A stretch of DNA of 7,721 bases from Undibacterium sp. (GTDB taxonomy: Bacteria; Pseudomonadota; Gammaproteobacteria; Burkholderiales; Burkholderiaceae_D): NCBI GenBank assembly GCA_019752975.1, contig JAIELM010000112.1:1-7721 (forward strand). The letters are read 5' to 3'. Below are positions 5,580-7,721 of the stretch, in pieces; position 1 is the stretch's first letter, and every line of letters begins with the position of its first letter. The position numbers were made by a program, and so were the translations under genes. Under the pieces are notes generated by a model that saw nothing but the letters and a program-made list of their open reading frames with translations, was not told the origin of the DNA and ran no database searches.

Positions 5580-6515
5580 TTACTTGGCTTTATTAAATCC
5601 GGCTTCCCCAGGCCCAGGTGCGATCGGTTTTGTGCCAAACAATAAGCTCTGTGGCCGTTCATTAAAATTGTCAGCGGTACGATTGATATTTCTGAGCGTG
5701 GTTTTTGCTTCTGCTGCGATGCCGTTGAGTTGAGGTAGCGTCTCATATTGTAGAGTGTTTCCTACTTGTTCAACGCTTTGGACTAACTTATTCATTGCTC
5801 CACCGTCCGCTTGTAAATCGGTGATGAGACGATTCAGATTGTTGCTCGTGGTTTTGGCGTTATCGGAAAATTGTGTAAATGCGGCAAAGCCTTCATGCGC
5901 TTGTTTAATGGTATTGGGTAGGGCGCTTAAGACTGGGTCGAGTTTGGCGGGGAGTTCTTCCCAGGCTTTTGCAGTGCGACCAATTTGCGCTACCGTGTTG
6001 GCTAAGGACTGTCTATTATTTTGATCGAGTAAGGCGTTGAGGCGGTGACCTAATTCTTCGGTTTGTCCTAAGATCACCATGCCACGGGTTTCAATTTCTT
6101 GTAATAGGCCAGGACGTAAGGGGATGCGTGCACCTAGTATTTTATCCCTTACTATCTCCGCCGGCTTACTACCGTCGTCGTCTAATTCTATATAGGCGAT
6201 GCCGGTCACACCTTGATAGCCTAAGGTGGCAAAGGTCGATTGCGTGATCGGAGTAGCTGAGACGATGTCTAAACTGAGGAGTAATTGTCCAGGCTTTTGC
6301 GGATCGAAGTCGATGTCTGTGACCTTGCCAACTTTGATTCCTTTATAGCGCACTGCTGCTTGGGCGTTTAGTCCCGACACCTTCAAGGTGGTGGCGATGG
6401 TATAAGAGGTGCGGATAATTTCGTCTTTACCTAACCATAGCGCAAAGACTGTTGTTAATCCTAATAATATGAGGGTGAATATACCCGCGATGATGGCGTG
6501 TGATTTACTTTCCAT
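5580..6515 (-). CDS. MlaD-family (MCE) lipid-transport protein
   Basis: Membrane-anchored periplasmic subunit of an ABC lipid transporter, 311 aa. A short cytoplasmic N-terminus is followed by one membrane helix (about 8-29). A single MCE domain (about 38-114) contains the typical V-S-G-L-x-x-x-A-x-V-R-Y-K-G-I-x-V-G-K-V stretch (46-64) and G-Y-Q-G-V-T-G-I-A-Y-I-E-L (99-111). Residues about 135-285 are long helices, expected to form a central coiled tube in a hexameric ring. The end, NERPQSLLFG (285-294) then P-G-P-G-E-A-G-F, is a motif I associate with this family. There is one MCE domain, unlike the multi-domain PqiB or LetB, and the C-terminal part is much longer than in E. coli MlaD. The start is well supported: AGGAG lies 6 nt before the ATG. 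It overlaps the ATPase gene by 11 nt, indicating translational coupling. Confidence 0.93.
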   Translation of the reverse strand: MESKSHAIIAGIFTLILLGLTTVFALWLGKDEIIRTSYTIATTLKVSGLNAQAAVRYKGIKVGKVTDIDFDPQKPGQLLLSLDIVSATPITQSTFATLGYQGVTGIAYIELDDDGSKPAEIVRDKILGARIPLRPGLLQEIETRGMVILGQTEELGHRLNALLDQNNRQSLANTVAQIGRTAKAWEELPAKLDPVLSALPNTIKQAHEGFAAFTQFSDNAKTTSNNLNRLITDLQADGGAMNKLVQSVEQVGNTLQYETLPQLNGIAAEAKTTLRNINRTADNFNERPQSLLFGTKPIAPGPGEAGFNKAK

Positions 6516-7314
6516 TCTGTACTCCTAGCGGCGTTTCTAATTTCGTTCGCAACACTTCCATTGCTCGTATTCCTCGTCCACCCATAAAGTAGGTTTGAAT
6601 AAATGGATGCTCAACTAGCGCCACATCTAGCGGCTTGCCGACGGCGATCATTTTTTTATCAGCGATTACCCCTATGCGTGAAGATAGGGCAAATAGGGTA
6701 TCTAAATCATGTGTCACCATGACCACTGTTAAGCACAACTGTTGATGTAAGGCTTGGATCAGGTCGACAAAACTATCTGAACTATCAGGATCTAGTCCCG
6801 CAGTAGGTTCATCTAAAAAAAGTAATTCAGGATCGAGCGCAATGGCTCTAGCCAATGCGATACGCTTGATCATACCACCGGACAAATCAGCAGGCATTTT
6901 TTTTGCATGCTCAAAGCTGATTCCGGCCATGTGCAATTTGAGGTAGGCGATATCCTGGATTAAATCCTCAGGTAAACTCTTCAGTTCACGCAGCGGCTGC
7001 ATGACATTTTCTATGACAGTGAGAGCGGAATAGAGCGCGCCGTGTTGGAATAACATACCTGAGCGTCGATGTAAGTTTTCCACATGATGTTGTTTTGGTG
7101 CGTGAATATCTTCACCAAAAACTTTGATGGTGCCAGCTTTGGGTTTTTCTAAGCCTAAAATCTGGCGCATTAGCATAGTTTTGCCTGAACCTGAGCCACC
7201 GACGATGGAAAAAATTTCACCTTTCTGAATTTGACAATTGAGGTTTTGATGGATGATGTTGCGTCCAAATTGGGTGCGCAATTTGCTGATGTCGATGATG
7301 ATTTGATCGCTCAT
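6505..7314 (-). CDS. ABC transporter ATP-binding protein, MlaF-type
   Basis: Cytoplasmic ATPase that powers the lipid transporter formed with the adjacent permease and MCE protein. From the ATG at 7314 it has 269 aa, the usual size. The full set of nucleotide-binding motifs is present: Walker A GGSGSGKT (39-46), Q-loop Gln90 in M-L-F-Q, signature LSGGM (144-148) with the K-R-I-A-L-A-R-A-I-A helix after it, Walker B LLFLDEP (164-170) with Glu169, D-loop AGLDP (172-176), and switch His202 in V-T-H-D-L. The M in the signature is typical of the MlaF/Mkl branch. A longer frame reaches a TTG at 7365, but that would overlap the permease by 47 nt and add residues unlike the family. The ATG at 7314 comes 4 nt after the permease stop; its Shine-Dalgarno is weak, so coupling to the permease is likely. 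The 3' end overlaps the MCE gene. Confidence 0.95.
   Translation of the reverse strand: MSDQIIIDISKLRTQFGRNIIHQNLNCQIQKGEIFSIVGGSGSGKTMLMRQILGLEKPKAGTIKVFGEDIHAPKQHHVENLHRRSGMLFQHGALYSALTVIENVMQPLRELKSLPEDLIQDIAYLKLHMAGISFEHAKKMPADLSGGMIKRIALARAIALDPELLFLDEPTAGLDPDSSDSFVDLIQALHQQLCLTVVMVTHDLDTLFALSSRIGVIADKKMIAVGKPLDVALVEHPFIQTYFMGGRGIRAMEVLRTKLETPLGVQNGK
6522..6526 (-). promoter_or_regulatory. Ribosome binding site of MCE gene
   Basis: AGGAG on the minus strand, located inside the end of the ATPase coding region and 6 nt before the MCE ATG at 6515. Confidence 0.7.
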
Positions 7315-7318
7315 GACA

Positions 7319-7721
7319 CTAATATCCAATCTCACTAAAGATGACCGCAAAGATCGCGTCTGCAATGATCACAGAGGTAATCGCCACGACCACGGAACTG
7401 GTCGTGCCTTGCCCCAAACTTTCCGTATTGGGTTTAATACGCAACCCATAATGACAGGCAACCATGGCAATGAGCACCCCAAATACCACTCCCTTGACTA
7501 ACCCGATCCAGTAGTTGCTCAAGCTGACGGCTTCAGGCAATTGATGCAAGAAAAAAGCGGGTGACATATCGAGAATAATTTTTGCCGAAATCGCACCGCC
7601 AACTAGCGCCATGATATCGGTCCAAATCACAATCATAGGCATGGTAAAAGCTAACGCCAAGACCTTGGGCATAATTAAACGAAAACCTATCGGTATGCCC
7701 ATGACCCGCATAGCATCTAGT
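7319..7721 (-). CDS. MlaE-family ABC permease (partial, N-terminus beyond window)
   Basis: Inner-membrane permease of the lipid transporter. Only the last 134 or so codons are in the window; the reading frame runs off the right edge. The Met at 7711 is internal, because the preceding codons (L-D-A before M-R-V-M-G) already match the family's conserved I-D-A-L-R-x-M-G segment. Visible features are a hydrophobic segment with MPKVLALAF and MIVIWTDIMALVGG, then KGVVFGVLIAMVACHYGLR, a loop with the conserved G-Q-G-T-T-x-x-V-V motif, and a last membrane segment AITSVIIADAIFAVIF. These are the standard C-terminal half of MlaE/DUF140 proteins. The full protein would be about 260 aa, or about 370 if it carries the N-terminal STAS domain that some betaproteobacterial versions have; this cannot be seen here. 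It is the most upstream visible gene of the operon, so the promoter lies outside the window. Confidence 0.93.
   Translation of the reverse strand, partial: LDAMRVMGIPIGFRLIMPKVLALAFTMPMIVIWTDIMALVGGAISAKIILDMSPAFFLHQLPEAVSLSNYWIGLVKGVVFGVLIAMVACHYGLRIKPNTESLGQGTTSSVVVAITSVIIADAIFAVIFSEIGY

Noticed and set aside
7315..7365. TTG-initiated longer version of the ATPase
   Set aside because: It would overlap the permease by 47 nt and add 17 non-family residues; the ATG at 7314 fits the family length and operon spacing.
1..7721. CRISPR array, tRNA, rRNA, integrase or phage gene
   Set aside because: No regularly spaced repeats, no tRNA-like cloverleaf and no such protein motifs were seen.

Overview
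The window looks like chromosomal DNA from a Gram-negative bacterium, most likely a betaproteobacterium of the order Burkholderiales with moderate GC content. The support is the phospholipid-transport operon at the right end, the lipoprotein signals, and the style of the VanZ-like and MCE proteins. The genus is inference; an Undibacterium-like or other Oxalobacteraceae background would fit but is not proven.

Layout from left to right. Positions 1-399 hold no convincing gene, only a short perfect dyad near 302-314. Positions 400-1581 (+) encode a lipoprotein with an intact M23 (LytM-type) zinc endopeptidase domain. Converging on it, with 27 bases between the stops, is a minus-strand gene (1609-2229) for a small helical protein with a proline run and a DUF5610-like C-terminus. 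Upstream of that, also on the minus strand, is an integral-membrane acyltransferase of the OafA/YrhL family (2358-3365). Between it and the VanZ-like membrane protein (3578-4726, minus) lies a compact repeat-like element of about 106 bp (3440-3545). It has imperfect terminal inverted repeats, three internal palindromes and a 7-bp flanking direct repeat. An extra copy of its end begins exactly at the VanZ-like gene's stop codon.

The right third (4895-7721, minus) is one operon read right to left: MlaE-family permease (cut by the window edge), MlaF-type ATPase, single-domain MCE/MlaD-type protein, and an ABC-type transport auxiliary lipoprotein. The first three genes are coupled by a 4-nt gap and an 11-nt overlap. 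The last follows after 61 nt with its own good ribosome binding site. Together they should form an envelope lipid transporter: inner-membrane permease and ATPase, MCE ring in the periplasm, and a lipoprotein partner, probably at the outer membrane. The gene set resembles a Mla/Pqi hybrid and is a known arrangement, not a new system.

Most of the window is ordinary envelope biology: cell-wall hydrolase, acyltransferase, VanZ-like protein and lipid transporter. The part most worth following up is the small palindromic element between the acyltransferase and VanZ-like genes.
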